The notes beneath the pieces are model-generated. The model did not search any database and was not told the origin of the DNA. It was given only the letters and a program-made list of their open reading frames with translations. Of a stretch of DNA of 64,000 nt, positions 1 to 14,800 are shown piece after piece. The position numbers were made by a program, and so were the translations under genes. The DNA is from Sternotherus odoratus (taxonomy: Eukaryota; Chordata; Testudines; Kinosternidae): contig JAVMKO010000006.1 of assembly GCA_032164245.1 (NCBI GenBank), forward strand, positions 5,409,001 through 5,473,000. Reading direction: 5' to 3'. Position 1 is the first letter of the stretch, and every line of letters starts with the position of its first letter.

Positions 1-7
1 CCACTAC

Positions 8-90
8 CCTAGAGCAGCACAGAGAGGAGATGCAACTTGCCCACAGTCACGGAGTCTGTGACAGAAATAGGAACTGAACCCAGACGAAAA
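8..90 (+). repeat. MIR-like SINE core fragment
   Basis: The order gcaacttgcccacagtcac, then gagtctgtgac and ggaactgaaccc, resembles the conserved MIR core (cttgcccaaggtcacacag, then gaacccag). It is short and diverged. It lies in SOS2 intron 2. Confidence 0.4.
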
Positions 91-304
91 GCTCTGTTCC
101 TTTCTCCGTGGGCCCAGAGGCAGCCACAGGCAATTACTCTCCTTCCCCAGGGGCCTTCATATGAGGCGCAGCAAGGTTCTATTCTCATCTCCCTCAACAT
201 CAGATGTGACACATGGTTTGGGCTGTGGTGCCATCACACAACTACTTTACAACTGTCACCAGAGCTGAATGGTACAGTTTTCCCACTGTCTAGTCAAGAC
301 TGAC

Positions 305-850
305 ATCTAGATGAGAGCTAGATGGCTGAAGCTCAATCCAGACAAGACAGAGATTTTACTCATTAGCTGCAGAAATCATGTAGGAGATGACTGAGTTGAT
401 GTGTCATCTCAATAAAAGGCTTTTGCCCACGTTTTGACAGGAAGGTGTATAATCTGGAAGTCTTGCTAGACTCAAAGTTCTTTTAAAATGATCACATGGC
501 AATACTAGCTAACAGTCCTTTTTGTCATCCTACCCCAGGTAAACAGATTGCAACCTTTCCTCTTGGATGCAAGCCTTGCCACAGTTAACTACAGCTTTGT
601 GACCTTTACACTGGATTACTGCAATCAACTTCACTTGGGACTGAACCTGAAAGTCCCCCAGAAAAGGAGGGAATGTGGAACATAGCTGTCCACTGATTTA
701 TCAGTTCATCTCACAGTGTGCATATGACAGTTGGGCTTAAGACTGAACTGGTTCCTGTTTATAGTTGGAAACAATTCAAAGTGTTGTTTCTAATCTAAAA
801 AACCCTTTGTGGTTTGGGTCTTGGGTACCTTAGGCTTGTTCCTATTCACA
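305..850 (+). repeat. L2-like LINE reverse transcriptase remnant
   Basis: Broken translation on the plus strand resembles the L2 reverse transcriptase C-terminal part: WLKLNPDKTEILL near 325-360 and FVTFTLDYCNQLHLGL near 595-645. There are frameshifts and stops. It is an old remnant in SOS2 intron 2. Confidence 0.55.
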
Positions 851-859
851 CTTACACAT

Positions 860-2735
860 ATGCTTAACTTTACATGCAAACAGTCCATTTACTCCAATGG
901 GAGCTACTTGCATGTATAGATATTTGCATGAACAGGATCATAAATCACTGCTCTCCTTGTGTTCTCTCTTGACAACTGAGAACAGCTGAGGTGTACAGCA
1001 AATAATCTCCAGATTTAAGCTTCAGGGGCCTGGTGGCAGAGTGATCTACATGAATAGACCTTGACTCATTCCAACATTCATCTGGCAGAGTTTGAGTCTG
1101 ATGACCTTCAAGGTGTACCACTGTTTTTGGAAACATACTTCCTCATTTTTAATGAAATAATCAAGTCTAGTTAGATTACAATACTAAATGCTTTTATCAG
1201 TATTGTTTCACTACCTACAAAAACATTTTTTTAAAAAAAAGGTACAACTAAAACTAAATGCTGTGTATAGCTAAAATCTTACGTGCAGAGATATCTCTGC
1301 TCAGATAAAGTATTGGCCGTTTTATAAAAGATTTTATAAAATAAAATAAAATCTTTTATAGAAGATTAGCACCTCTCTTTTCTCTAAGAAACAATGTGCA
1401 AGGATTTGGGAATCTTATAGGCATAAAGTTTCTTACTTAAAACATACTGGTGTAATTGTTTAATAAAATACACACCTAAAATCTTTAGCTCATACATGTG
1501 GAGTATAATTACACCCAATAGGTAATTAATACACACACAAACCTATTTTAGCATTTCTTTTGTATTAGAAGACAGAAATTACAGGGTTGGCGAGCAGGTA
1601 AAAATTTCTGACATGGCAAACTACTGCGCTATATTCTAGAGGACTGGATAGCTTGGAGACTGGAGATAGAACACAGCACTTTTCACCTCTACATATAAAG
1701 TTTAAATCCAGACTCTGCTGGTGGTAGCTAGAAGTAATGAAGGCTATTAAGGGACATATACAAAATAAGTATATTGAGTTTTGTACAAAGATTTGTACAA
1801 CAACAATATAAAGCAGTCATAAACCACTATTAACAATTAATCAATTGACTCAACGTCAAGTAATGTATTTAAAAACACTACACACAATAAGAATCTCAAA
1901 CCCTCCAGGTGATCAGTTTTGTAAATAAACATATTTTACATTTTTATAAGTACTCACAAATGATTCATTTCCCTAACACATCTGTAGAATATTAGATGAG
2001 ACCATCACCTTGTAGTGGACTGAAAGTGCCTTACATACATAGCTATAATTTGTCTAATATTCTACAAAACCAGTAGGCTGGTTCCCCTCCCCTTTTTTTT
2101 AAGGTTTAGAAAGTCAATTTTTCTAATGTGAAAGATAACAGCTATTTAAAACTACTACATAACTTTGGATGCGTCTATTAAAAAGTGCAGCCCATTTAGG
2201 CCCCAATTCTGTAACTGACAGTGCACGGACAGCTGCAAGAATACAGAGCCTAAGTGAGTTCAACATATTTTCATACACTAACAGCAACCTGCCCACTCAC
2301 TATCAGTTGCAAGATCAGGACCTAAATTGGTTGTTTAAATTCATTACATTAAAATTTTTACATTTTGCTTTTGGAGATTAACTAAAAAGGAAGATTAAAT
2401 CCCTGCAAGCTTTAATTCTGAAGTTCAAGGTCTATTTTAACTAAACCAATACAAAACATTTGCAGCTAGCTACGCTTTTCTGCACTTGTTAAAAACGCAA
2501 TAGATTTTGTTTTAAATATTACAAGGTAGTTATGAGACTTCTGAACAGAAATCAATTGCAGCTCATATTAAACTCCATTTCTGAAAGCAGAACACTAATC
2601 TTTTAGAAAAATGCCCTATTTATGCTCTGCCTTATTATAAATTAACAATAGATTTCTTACAATAGTTGAATACAGTCATTTTGTAAGCAAGCACGTGTTT
2701 TCCAGTATTAGTTAAGATAGCTTTGCCGTTCTCAC
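860..2735. other. SOS2 intron 2, no gene recognised
   Basis: AT-rich, mostly unique sequence. I see no further SOS2 exon here and no convincing open frame. It ends at the donor of SOS2 exon 2. Confidence 0.6.
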
Positions 2736-2861
2736 CTCAACATCTTGGACAGTCCGTGGCTGTGCAATGCATAGTTTGTTTAGCAGCTGAAGTATCAACT
2801 CTTCAATATAATAGAGGGAATCTTCTTTTGCTGAAAAACTGGGATGAACCTGTTGCTGAAC
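2736..2861 (-). CDS. SOS2: SOS2 coding exon 2
   Basis: 126 bp, 42 codons, [20 protein letters not shown] then [20 protein letters not shown] and a final E. The acceptor is TTGTGCAG and the donor GAG|GTGAGA. Both ends are in phase 0. It aligns closely with the human segment [20 protein letters not shown]. Confidence 0.95.
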
Positions 2862-5800
2862 CTGCACAATAGAATTATTTTATTCAGTAAGAAGCTGCAT
2901 TGCAGGATGTATGGAGGAGCAGATGGTAGCAAAACCAGATTAAAAATACTACGTATTTTATAGTTTTGCAAATTCCAAAGTACATGGGGTGAGTAGGAAG
3001 CTTTCCAAGGTAGTACATATAATGGCATCAACTCATGCCATTATCAAGCTTTCACTTAACGATAAAACAAAATATAGTCACAAGGACAACTTCAAAAATG
3101 TGAATCAAAAGCAGACGAATGGTATAGCTGCCTGGACAGCAAGAAAGCAACTGCAGAGGTACACTCCCCATACCCTACCACTGGTTCAGCAGCAGAATGA
3201 GTGAAGGAAGAGCTGCAACAGCCTCCATTAAAAATGGCAGTATTGATTAATTTAGCTGGGGTGGGGAGGAGAAGAAGGCAGAGAGAGAATTAATGGACTG
3301 GAGAAAGAGAACTGAGGAGCTGGGATGGTGAGAAAAGAGAACTGATGAATTTGACAGAGAACAGAATTAATTACTTGGAGATAAGGCCAGGGGTGAGTGG
3401 ATTTGCGAATGGGTTGTGGGACTCAGGACATGTTAGAGCTGAGGAGTAGCTAGTGAATTGCTGTCTGGTATGTGAGAAAAACAAGTGTGTGTATATGTGA
3501 GAGAAGGAGAGATTGGTGTGAAGTGTGCCTGGAGGAGCAAGATAATAAATGAGTGAGTGTCACTGCACTTGTCTAGGGGCTGGTCTTCACTACCCACCGG
3601 ATCGGATCCGGATTGGTGGGTAGAGATCGATCTTTTGGCGATCAATTTCTCACGTCTTCTGAAGACGCGAGAATCGATCGCCCGCAGCGCCGTCAACTCC
3701 GGAACTTCAGCTTGCCAGGAGGCACAAGCTGGAGTCGACGGGGAGCATGCCGCTGAGTGCCACCGCCGTGAGGACAGCAGGTAAGCCGGCTGAAGATACG
3801 CAAACTTTAGCTATGTGATTCACGTAGCTGAAGTTGTGTATCTGCAGTCAATCCCAATCCCCCTCCCCCCCCCCCCCCCCGGTAGTGAAGACCAGCCCTA
3901 GATTAGGCACAAATAGAGGGTAACTAACCCAAACCTTTTGCCTAGAATAGTCACAAATTAATACCACCTTTTACCTCAATTCAGCTCATTGAGATCAACT
4001 GTAGGCTTCCCCTCCCCAAGGTCAACCTCAACCAGCTACACTGAGGTACGAAAGGTCATGGTTAGCTAACACGCTTTAGCAACTCTTATTTATCCCGGAT
4101 CTCTTTTCTCAAGTTCGACAAACACTGAGAACATCTAGATACCCAATTCACCTCAGCAGGATATGAATTAAGAAAAAGCAATACTTAGATCTTAAATTAC
4201 AGCCTCCCCATAAAAAACACCACACAGTACATAATCAACAAGGGAAATTCCCCATTTTCTCATGCAAATTATAGGTCAAGTCATCTCAATAAGTGACTTT
4301 ACACTGTTATTTATTAATGGCAATGTTAACTAGGTGCTTTCTAGACACAAAAAACAGATAGTCCTGATCTCAAGAGCTCACAATCTAAAGATTACATCTG
4401 TGAGGTCAAGTTCTGTTCCCCTGATGCATGCAGGTTGCTCCTTCTGAAGACAATGGGAGCTCCCTGTGCACATTGAAAGATGGCCGGCCTTCAAAGGGGT
4501 TCCTTTCAAACAATACCTAGTAGGGTGATGTATCACTAATAATCAATCATTCCATATTAACATGGACTTTTCAGAGGAGGGATAGTTACAAAACATGTAC
4601 TCCATGGCCTGGGCCTAGGATATTTAAAAAAACCATCAAGCTCCAGGACAAAGACCATGGTTAGAGAGACAAGGTGGGTCAGGTAATATGTTTTATTGGA
4701 CCGACTTCTGTTGGTGAGAAAGAGACGCTTTTGAGCTACACAGATCTCTTCCTCTGGCCTCTTTCTTCGGGGGCAGTTCAAGACTGGGGAATGAACTCAA
4801 GCACTAAGAACAATCCAAACTTCACCACTTTCCACACCAAGTGCAAGCTGCATTTCTTTGACCTGGACTTCTCTAATACAAACACATTACAACAGGTATA
4901 AACAAAACATTTATAAAACCCCTGCCAAAACAAGATACTCCACTTTGCATGTTTCTCCCTTTGAGGAGAAGTTGAGAGAACAAACACCACCTGACAGAAT
5001 ATATATATATATATATATAAAAATAAAACTATATAAATAGTAATGAGACAAAAAGGTCTTGTCATTAAGGAGACGGACTGGGTACACAAATCTGATAATG
5101 GATTATGCTTCTGGTTAACTGGGAAATGACGACTTGAAGTGACACTTCCCCACACCATGAAACCTTAACTCTGCCCCCCATAAGGATGCCAAGAATAGGG
5201 GCTAAAGTAAGGAGGAGGGGAGCTGTGCTCCCGCTTTAAAAGCAGAGGGGGAGCTCCTACTCCCTGACTGGTGTGGCAAGAGCTCCCCCCTCTCATATCA
5301 GCCCACTTTACTCTGTAGCCAAGAGAAAATAGGGACATCACGTCTTACGTCTTTTGTGTGATCTCTGCCACTCTCCAAATCAATGGAGCTGCACGCCACC
5401 ACAGGCTGCTGGAGTGGGATATACAGTGGGGCCGTGAAGTGCAGTGCTGGACCCACTCTTGTCTCGGGTTGCCAGAGACACAAGCACACCCACAAGCCTC
5501 TGCTAGGAGGATGAACCCCACTTCCTGGTACTAAGCCTGGAGAGTGTGGGAGGATAAAACTCCAAGAATCTTTTAAACCACAGCATATGGAGCAAGGCCT
5601 CTCCAACATGGGCATACAAGCATAAAAAAAAGCTGGTCGAGAGATCATCTCCTTAAGGTAGAATTCTATTATCACCATGAAAAGGTATCTCAGCTGAGAC
5701 TACATTATCCTAGTCAAATCCAGTATAAAGGTCGACCAGTCCCTAGTGCTAAGATCTCTTACTTTACAAACTGAATGCATAGCTCAAACAGAGCTTTCAC

Positions 5801-8800
5801 CTGCTTTGTCAAGTCCACATGGATATCCCATGACACAGAAGACTAAGGCAGAGGATTTCTAAATGCATCAGGCTTCCCATTAACCTGATCACACCAGGCT
5901 GCAGACACGGATACTTTTGATAGCTCAGAATAGATGCAAAAGTAATCAATTTGGGGGCAAAGTAAAAGGGCTCCCATGTCATTTTCTTTATGGCACAAGC
6001 CTTTTCAATTTACAATTTGAAGTCTATTCAGTGGATCAAGAGGCCAGGACACAAATCATCTGTTCAGATACACCATATTACAGAGCTCTCACCTGTCAGG
6101 AGCCAAGCTGTCAGAGAGAGGGACCCGGGCTGGGATAGAGCAAGCTACTCTAGTTATGGGTGAATAGCTAATGCTCAGCTTGATGGATAAGCTGTGGTCA
6201 ACTGTTGCAGATGGCAAAACTTGATGGGACTCGGAGAGTCCCTGAACCTTTGGTCTTTCCTGACTTGGGGTCCAAGCAGCATTTTTAGACAAGAGATCCT
6301 ATCCCTGCCAACATAGTGCAAGAGAAATTACCTGAAACTGGTACCGTGAGGCTACCATGAAGCCTAGAGAGGAATAGAGGTGAACAGGACAGGTTGCTAC
6401 ATGAGTCCAGTATGGAAAAACTCAGCTCAGATTCTGAACTGCCTGTATAGTAGGAAGCTTTGACAGAGACGGGGTCTGGCAACAGATCATCACCAATTAC
6501 TACAAGGGTCCCTGAATTGGAACCCAGGGTACAGGGAGGGGCTGGGTTTCCCTACAGCATCCCTGAAAAGATCCTAGACACATGGGACTAGAACAGGGGT
6601 GGGCAAACTTTTTGGCCCGAGGGCCATATTGGGGTTCAAAATTGTGCGGAGGGTCAGATAGGGAAGGCCATGCCTCCCCAAACAGCCTGGTCCCACCCCC
6701 ACTGCCCACGTGAGAACCCCAACCCATCCAACCCCTCCCACCCCCCACTCCTTGTCCCAATTGCCCTCTCCAGACACCCCCCACTCTAACTGCCCCCCAA
6801 GACCCCACCAAGTCCCCCTGCTCTTTGTTCCCTGACTGCCCCCTCTTGAGACCCTCCCCCCAGGACCCCACCACCTAAGCCCCACGCAAGCCCTCCCCTT
6901 GCTTACCATAATAAGCTGGGCGCTCCAGCCTGAGTGCTGGGCCCCGTGGCTCACCCTGGCCTGGAAGCGCGGGGCCCCACAACTCAAAAGGCTCGGCCCA
7001 TCCCCGCCCCGGGAGCATGGGGCCCCTCGGCTCCCTGCACTGGGCCCGGTCCCGCTGCCAGGAGCCGCGCTCGGCCCGGCCCTCCGCAGCTGGGGAGCAC
7101 GGGGCCTGCTGCACACCATGATCGGCCCAGTCCTCCGGCCCGGGAGCCCCGCAGCGTGCTGTCCTAGGCCCAGCCCCCCGGCCAGGCAGTGCGAGGCCCC
7201 GCGGCATGCCGCAATCGGCCGGGCCCTTCGGCCCTGGAGCCACGTGGCATGCCGCACTAGGCCCATCCCTGCCCGGAAGCGTGGGGCCCCGCGACTCCCA
7301 GCCAGAGCTTGGTGAGCCGGATAAAAATGGCCGGCAGGCCACATGTGGCCCGCGGGCCGTAGTTTGCCCACCCTTGGACTAGAAGGACTTCTGGCCCTGG
7401 ACCAGGGCCAGGTATGAGGTCCTGGGACTACTGGATGAAAACCCTCATTTACCCCCCAAAAAGTGAGACCAAAGGTGACCTGGCTTAAAGGCTGAGTCAC
7501 AAGGCAAAAGGGGACGACCAGCAGACCTGGGCAGCCAGACTAGAGAAAAAACCCTGCAACATCACAGGTGGCGCATCAGATAGTGAGTCACTTGGCTACA
7601 CCCTGAAATAAGAATTCTGAGCAGATGTTATCAGAGAAGCAGGAAATCTTGTCCCTTCCCTCTAGGTCTGGGGGACTCAGAGCAGAGTCCCTGGAGTCAG
7701 ATGGAGGGGAGGTTGAGATTAGTATGCATGGCAAGTCTACTGCCTGTCCTTGGTGCAGGATGACTCCCTTCTCAGAAGTTTACTGTTTCCAGTAAACAGA
7801 TATACTTTGAGCCTGGCCTGAAGTCCTTTCTTGAGCGGGAAGGCCACGTGTTCTTGAACAACTTTCTTTCCCCTTCTAATGTCTCCTCAGGAGTTTATCA
7901 CTTGCAAATTTAAGTGAGCCCAGCACCCGCTTCACATGGGTATTTCCTTTCCAAGAGAGTAGTCTCTAGTTAACTACAGGCTGACCCATGGATTGCCAGG
8001 GTTCTAGTTAAGATTTTCACTGCATCCATGGAAGTACTAGCTAGAAAAGGATTGTTAAAGAGCTTAGAGATTGCTTTGGACATTTTGTCCCTAACTTTGC
8101 CTTATAGGTCATGCAAGGATTATTCTGGAGAAGCAAATCAAGGAAACGAGCAGCTGCCTAGACGAAGCAAAGCTTCAAAATTCCTTCTTAATGGCACTAA
8201 CATTTCTGCTGCTAAATGGTTGGGAAAAAAGTCACCTCAGAGAAAATCATGGTGCACCTATTCCAAGGATGAAACTGATGGTATCAAGTTTAGGGACAAA
8301 CTGGGTTTCCTCTTTTGGAATTATGCCCAATTAAATCCTGAATATAGAAGCAAGAGGCAACAAATGCCTTAAAAACAACAAAATTTAAGCAACAACTACT
8401 AAAAGTAAATGAAGAATTGAAAATAATTTTCTTATTAGCCTGGATTATTAAAATGAACCTGTATTTTGTTTGCACTGCCTAGATATATTTCACATCACAA
8501 CAAGGTCTGGCAAGACAAGGTCCATAACCACTTGCTACAAGGGTCCCTTTCTAAAACTAACATATCACTGCCAAAAAAAAAAAAAAAAAAAAAGCAGCAC
8601 TGTAGTGAGAAAAGTCAACAAGACTATTGTTTATAACAAACTAAAAAATTCTATCTAAAGATCCAATATCAAACACGAATGTTTTATAAAGAAATAATAT
8701 CAAAAATATGAATTTATTTTCTTGGAAGATTAGATTGAAATATCCCACTTCTCTATTTCCATTTAAACAACCACTTGCTTTTTCAGAAAATTGCATCCCC

Positions 8801-11800
8801 CTGTTCTCACCTGAGCTACTGGAGACATAATTTTCCTGTTTTGAAGGAAAAAGAATGCCTACCACAAACCTATTCGTACAATGGCAAAAAGTTCACACGC
8901 CTGCCAGATTTGTGGAAGAATATTTAAACAGAACCCCTTTGTTAAATTTTACAGCCTTGCAAGATTGTCAAAAAAGTTTACCAGACCAGGTACAGAAATT
9001 CTACTCACCCATCTTTTCCAATAGTTACTGATTACAATTTAGAAACAAATGGTATTTTACTTATTTCACAAAGAAGTTACTCACCCTAAATAAGTGAGTG
9101 AATAAAATTTTGCAATGCTACTTTACTGCTTATGGATTAACTTCAAGAACAGACTTTAATCACTCTGCTTGCTCCCAAATTTATAAAATATTCAAGTTAC
9201 ATATTTACTAACTCAAAGAGCGCAAGTTCTTGCCAACACTAGTCAGTATTTCCATGCACTGTGTACAAGTCAAAAATAAATAAATTACTGCCAATAAAAG
9301 AAGCTCTTGACCTGCCTGATACCAGGAAACAGAGCTCTAAAGTAGATTCATTCTGTGTGTGTGTGTGTGAGTTCCATCTCTTCATAAGGAAAAGATAATA
9401 GTGGCCTTTAACGTACAGACAACTCTACCTCACAACCCATAATGTCTCTCTCTCCAGGTGATTTAAATTTACACGGGGGGGGGGGGGGGGGGGAGGGAAT
9501 AAAGTAGTCAGGTGCTGCCATACTACTGATTGTCTTTCACTGAACAAAGGTCTAACAAATCTCAATGCACCAGTTGCCCAACTTAGCTGGAAAATGGTCA
9601 ATCGTAATAGCCAACTAAAAAGAAGATTTGGAGAGTTAAGGAGTTAGGTATATAAATTAGTTAGATATTGTCAACTTGATTTTTTTTTTTTAACATGACA
9701 ATGCTAACTTTAAATGCAGTTTCTAACACAGCACCTTTTTAAAAAAAAGTCCCTTTACAAAATTTAACTCATTTGCTGCTCCTCTGTTAACATGTGTAAG
9801 GGGCTTTTTAGCAAAACACAATTAAGTAACAGATGATTTGCCTATACAACAATTTTTTAAATTTATTTTTAAAATGTCTTTAAATGGCTTGAGACAAGGT
9901 TAGCTAAAAACGCAGTTAATATCCACAAAAGATATGGTTAGTCAGTTAACAGGAGAATCTTAACAATATGCCAACCTGCCTAGACTGACACAGTCTGATT
10001 CCCGCAAGTAGCTATGCATAGAGGTATTACGCCGCATAAACAGGAACCCTTAACCATACTAACTGTACCCCATAAGTAAGTCCACTCCTCCTTCAGCTAT
10101 ACCTGTGCAGGCAGACATCCAACACAAACAGTGGGTGAGATAATATCTTGTATTGGACCAACTTCTGCTGGTGAGCCACACAAGCTTTTTTTCAAATCTC
10201 TACAGCTACATTGCAGTCAGGCGGATATCCCACATTTTTGCACTGTAGAGGTTTTTTAAAATATCCATAGAACATGGTGCAGAGACTCTGAGTCACCATG
10301 GGACAGAGTCCCAGAAATCGTTCCTACAAACAATGAAGCAGAGTTCTAGGTGTGAATGCAAACATTGTGAGGGCAGAAAATCTGCTATATGGATGGACAC
10401 AAGACAAGCTGTATAACTTGTTACCACTTAGGATGATAGCGCTTCTAACTAGTTATAAAAACCTGTGTAGCTGTAGCATGAATGCTAGCTGATTCTGCAG
10501 AGTTTAATGAAACTGACTCCCTAGAGTTGCTTGGCGACCCCTTTTTCTGTTCTTACCTCCAATCACGGCCCCCGGGTATGTCCGCCAAAATGCCGCCGAA
10601 TAGACAACTTCGGCTTTCTTTTGGCGGCATTTCTGTGGGACAAAAATAGACCGCGAATTCAGCAGTTTCGTAGGCGGGATCGGTGGCGGTGCCCGGGTCT
10701 CTCGCAGCCCTGGGGGTGGTCTCACGCACCCCACTTTGAAGACTACTGCCTTAGAAGATTACTGGTACTGCAGCTCTGGAGGAACTAGAGCACTAGGTAT
10801 AACCACTCCTTCCACACTGGGATCCACCTTCTCCCCAACTGTTCTCCAAGACTTTCACTGTTAATGTCATGGACTCGTTTCCCAAAATAGTGGCATGCCT
10901 CTTTCCTAATGCACATGCCACTTTTCCTTTACCCACTCATCTTCCTCCCCATGTTTTGTAATCCAGCATTCACCAACACCTCTCCTGACTTCTCCCCTGC
11001 CACAGTCCCATGCACACTTATACCCACTATTCACATTTACAAAACAAAATATAGCTTCTTTTAAAAAGGGGGGGGGGGGAGTTCTGGAACCATATAGCTG
11101 CACAGTTACATAGGCTATGTTCATAATCTTATTACTGAAGTGACCAAGAGTCCTGTGGCACCTTAAAGACTAACTAAAGTATTGAAGCATAAGCTCTCAT
11201 GGGCTAATACCCACGCATCCGACGAAGTGGGTATTAGCCCACGAAAGCTTATGCTTCAATACTTTAGTTAGTCTTTAAGGTGCCACAAGACTCTTGGTCA
11301 CTTCTGCAATTCCAGACTAACACGGCTACCTCTGAATCCTATTGCCCTTGTCTACCCTCCAATTGTTTTTCATACTCACTTGTTTATGCTACACCTTAAA
11401 TAAAGCCTCAAGGCTGCAAACTGGATCCATGTGGTCAGCGTTTTATGTGCCCACAAAAACCTACTGTGGTCAACCGGGTTTCATATAGGCACAGAGGCTT
11501 GAGGGATCAGAACCTCAGATCATAAGATCTATTTGACAGGCAATGTGCTTCCCTATACATTTGTAACCCTGGATCCTGATTGCAATAGGGCCCAAATCAT
11601 CAATTAAATGATGATGGACATAAAATTCTGTAAGATGCAAACTGAAGATACAGAAACCCCCCCACCAAATTCTTTCAGTTATAGCAACCTTAGCTGTTAC
11701 CTGTAAATATAGTAGTCAAACATAACTGTGATTTTTCAGCTGATTGTATTCCATTAAACCAGGGGTCTCAAACTCAAATGACCATGAGGGCCGCATGAGG

Positions 11801-14800
11801 ACTAGTGCACTGGCTCGAGGGCCGCACCACTGACACACACACACACCCTCGCTGCCCCGGCTGTGCCCCCACTCCACCCCTTCCATGAGGACTAGTGCAC
11901 TGGCCCGAGGGCCGCACCATTGACACACACCCCGTCCTTGCTGCCCCGGCTCCGTCCCCACTCCACCCCTTCCAAGAGGTCCCATCCCTGCCCCACCTCC
12001 TCCTCTGAGCACGCAGCTCCCCATTCCCTCCTGGAAAGCACTAGGCACCACCAACAGCTGCTTGGCAAACAAAGCAAGAGCAATCTAGGAAGTCCAGAGC
12101 TAGAAACACACACGGCCCAGCCAGGCAGCAGAGAAGCCTCCACTTCTGGCCCCTCCGTCCTGCAAACTGCTATGGGGGGACCAGGGAGGGGGGGCGCCAG
12201 GAAGCTTGGCGGGCCGCAGGGAAGGGCTTTGCGGGCCGCATGTGGCCCCCGGGCCGCATGTTTGAGACCCCTGCATTAAACAGAGGATCCAGAAGACACT
12301 CAACAAAAGCCATGCACCTTAAGAGTGGCTAGAAAAGCAAACTTCCAGAAATCATCCAGAGGTCTTCCAGAAAAGAATTTATATAAGGTTGTGGCGGGGT
12401 CACCACCCGCCCCCTGCAGAAAGGGGCTTGGGAAAGCCCCTTAAGGGGTTTGAAAAGCCCAGGAAGGGGGTTAAGGCTGGGAGCCAGCAGGCCTTTCAGG
12501 CCTGACTGGGTATCAGGCCCAGCTGGGCGGCCACGCCCCAAACACAGGCCTGTATAAAGGCTGGGAGGCAGGGGCCTAGGAAGCAGTCTCCTCTGCATTC
12601 AGAGGGAGACAGGCCTAGCTGCAGGAGCTGAGCCAGGTACCTGGGTTAGGGCAGAGCTGGGGCAGGGCAGAAGGAGCTGGGCAGGCTCTAGCCACGAGCC
12701 CCAGGCCTGCGGGCCTGATACAAGGTCCGACCCAGGACTACCAGGGTTGCAGGGGGCAGCCTAGGGCTGGAGATAGCAGCAGCAGGCCAACCCTCCTTGC
12801 CTGTGATGAGAAGCCATGATACTGCAGTCCGCCCCAGTGAGCGGGGGCAAGTGGTGACTGACAGTGGCACACTCTGAGGCGAGGTGGGGATAGCGGGTAG
12901 AGGGTTCCCCCAGGGAGGGGAGACCCTCACACCAAAGGGGGTACTGCAGGGGTGCAGCACCCACAGTTGGAGGGCACCGGGGTCCGGGAGGGACACGGGG
13001 CCAGCAAAGGAATGGGGCATCAACCTGCGGAGGGCGCTCTGGACGCTAAACAAGCTGATTCCCGAGACGACCAGCGGGAGGCCCCGCAGGGGTGAGTGGT
13101 GACCCCGTTACAAAGGTCTTATAAACTATGGTAGTGCCAAACTGCTCTGGGCACAGACCCTGTTCCAATCTAAAAATAAACATACAGAGTAAGCATGATG
13201 ATAGGCATGTCTACCTGCTTTTTAGAAAAACATAGCAAGTTCCTCCCACCACCATTCAACCCACTCTGCTTCCCCAACAGCAATCCTTAACTCCAAATCC
13301 AGCATATTCAGGCTCCTCCCTCCCAATATCTGACCCCTTCCCTGCCACATAAATAAACAATTCACTCAGAAAACAGATTAAATAAATAAGTAGTCAAGTA
13401 GTTTTTTGGTAACAAAGTCCTGTGGCACCTTAAAGACTAACTATAAAGTTTTGAAGCATAAGCTTTCGTGGGCTTTTTGTGGATGCTGTAGAAGAAGGGG
13501 GTCTTCAAAAGGTATGAAATGAGAGTAGTGCTTTGCAAATCAGCTTAGAAAGGGCATTCCAAGCATAAGGTATGGAAGGTAGCAGAGAGTTATGAGACAA
13601 GCACACAAAGCAGGTTGGAGGTTATAATGACTGATAGAGCAAAGGGCACAGACGCAGGGATGTAATAAGAAACAATAGTGGATAAGCAGGGGAAAGCAGA
13701 GTTACATACTGCCTTAAATACAACCACAAAAAATTTGAACTTAACCTAGTGAAGCCAGGGGAGGGTTACAAAGAAGTGAGTGACGTGGCTGGACAGGAAA
13801 CAGTGTCAAAGATGACTGGGAGAGTGAGGTAACAGAGTCCTGTGGCACCTTAAAGACTAACTAAAGTATTGAAGCATAAACTTTCATGGGCTAATACCCA
13901 CTTCGTTGGATGCAAGCAGTGGCCACTGCTTGCATCCGACGAAGTGGGTATTAGTCCACAAAAGCTTATGCTTCAATACTTTAGTTAGTCTTTAAGGTGC
14001 CACAGGACTCTTACCTCTGCTATTCCAGACTAACACGGCTACCTCTCTGATGGGAGAGTGAGGAGGCTAAGGATGAAGTAGAGGCTCTGAGTTATGCCAA
14101 GGACGAACGAGGCCATTAGTGATTTTGATGAATGTGGTATTAATCGAGTGGAGGGTGAAGCCAGGATGGAAGCCAGACCAGAAGGGCAGAACTCAAGGCA
14201 ATGACTGTAAACAGCTCACTTGATGTATCCCAGCGGTTCTCAAACTATTGAGAACCGCGACCCCTTTATTACTTGCTGCCTCAGCGCAGCGGACCCTTGT
14301 ATGTCCGTCAAAAAGCCATCTAATTAGTTAGTTCCGCATTCCGCGGCTATTTTTTGGCGGACATGCTGAGCGCTCCCGAAAGAGCTCAGTATGTCCGCCG
14401 AAAAGCCGCCGAATGCGGAAGTGATCAAGTCGGCAGCTCGCGACCCCTCGGGATGCGGCCGGCAACCCCGAGGGGTCGCGACCTCCAGTTTGAGAAACGC
14501 TGAATCCGGAGACAAAGGAAGTTATGGCAGTAGTTACAACAGGCACACAGTGGGGGGGGGGGGGGGTGGGGGTGGTCAAAGGACTCAGTTTCCAGAATGG
14601 GGGGGGGAAGACTACAGCATGCTTGTACTATGAGGAAGAGAGGGAGACAAAGATGTGAGATTAAGGAGAATGAAGGAGAAAGTGAAAACAGAGGTTGTGG
14701 AAAAGTGATTCAATGAGGGTGAAGAAGCAGTACTGAGGCAGCAGGAAAATGGCAGAACTAAGAAGGGAAGAGAATGCATTGTAGTAAGGGAAGCTGGTGT

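Noticed and set aside
1..2735. SOS2 exon 3
   Set aside because: Searched for the conserved continuation after QDVE on the minus strand and found none; it probably lies outside the window.
3433..3784. Short frames of 75-87 codons around 3.5 kb
   Set aside because: They overlap the Harbinger-like MITE and have no independent support.
6574..7500. 308-codon frame on the minus strand
   Set aside because: Lies across a non-autonomous hAT element with GC-rich internal repeats; no transposase motif.
8028..8372. 114-codon frame in SOS2 intron 1
   Set aside because: No known domain, no conserved splice context, and of a length that can arise by chance in 64 kb.
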